Origin: an uncultured Ruminococcus sp.
GTDB taxonomy: Bacteria; Bacillota; Clostridia; Oscillospirales; Acutalibacteraceae
Direction of reading: 5' to 3'
Length of the DNA stretch: 5,435 nt
NCBI GenBank assembly: GCA_902773165.1
Contig: CACYDO010000023.1
Span: 1-5,435, forward strand
Positions 5,394-5,435 of the stretch are shown in pieces. Under the pieces are notes generated by a model. It was not told the DNA's origin and made no database searches. It saw nothing but the letters and a program-made list of their open reading frames with translations. The number at the start of each line of letters is the position of its first letter. The stretch's first letter is position 1. The position numbers and the translations under genes were made by a program.

Positions 5394-5435
5394 ATGCAGA
5401 AAGCTATTATCGGCAAGAAGATCGGTATGACACAG
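5394..5435 (+). CDS. rplC: 50S ribosomal protein L3, first 14 codons
   Basis: The window ends inside this gene. The 14 visible residues, MQKAIIGKKIGMTQ, match the conserved N-terminus of L3 (KAIIGKKxGMTQ). L3 is an early-assembling 50S protein whose long extension reaches the peptidyl-transferase centre. AGGAGG at 5380-5385 lies eight bases before ATG. Following rpsJ is its standard place in the S10 operon, which supports the assignment despite the short stretch. Confidence 0.95.
   Translation, partial: MQKAIIGKKIGMTQ

Overview
The window looks like a piece of a Bacillota (Clostridia) chromosome, most likely a Ruminococcus-like gut anaerobe. This rests on near-consensus AGGAGG ribosome-binding sites, sigma-A type promoters, a DUF445 membrane protein, a poly-Ser/Lys linked SH3 lipoprotein and the rpsJ-rplC gene pair. 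The genus is an inference from style, not from a database match. All supported genes lie on the + strand.

Positions 1-3597 read like one transcription unit that started upstream. It holds the 3' end of lepA (elongation factor 4), an alpha/beta hydrolase with an aspartate nucleophile (238-1077), a three-SH3-domain lipoprotein starting at TTG (1117-2364) and a DUF445 membrane protein (2405-3301). Gaps between these genes are 24-40 bases, with no terminator in them. The unit ends about 250 bases downstream of the DUF445 gene at a strong intrinsic terminator (3555-3597). The stretch before it (3302-3456) is full of short inverted repeats and looks like an inserted intergenic repeat element.

Positions 3599-4522 form a clean single-gene unit: a well-formed promoter (TTTACA, 17 bases, TACAAT), a strong ribosome-binding site, an AqpZ-type aquaporin and a terminator.

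From 4579 to the right edge is the start of the S10 ribosomal protein operon. It has an A/T-rich UP-like region, a near-consensus extended -10 promoter, a long leader of about 290 bases rich in possible RNA structure, rpsJ (S10, GTG start), a 150-base structured spacer and the first 14 codons of rplC (L3). The leader contains two overlapping hairpins that cannot both form, each followed by five T's, which suggests attenuation control of the operon.

I do not see a new defence, mobile or biosynthetic system. The most interesting material is non-coding: the S10 operon leader, the rpsJ-rplC spacer and the repeat-like block after the DUF445 gene.
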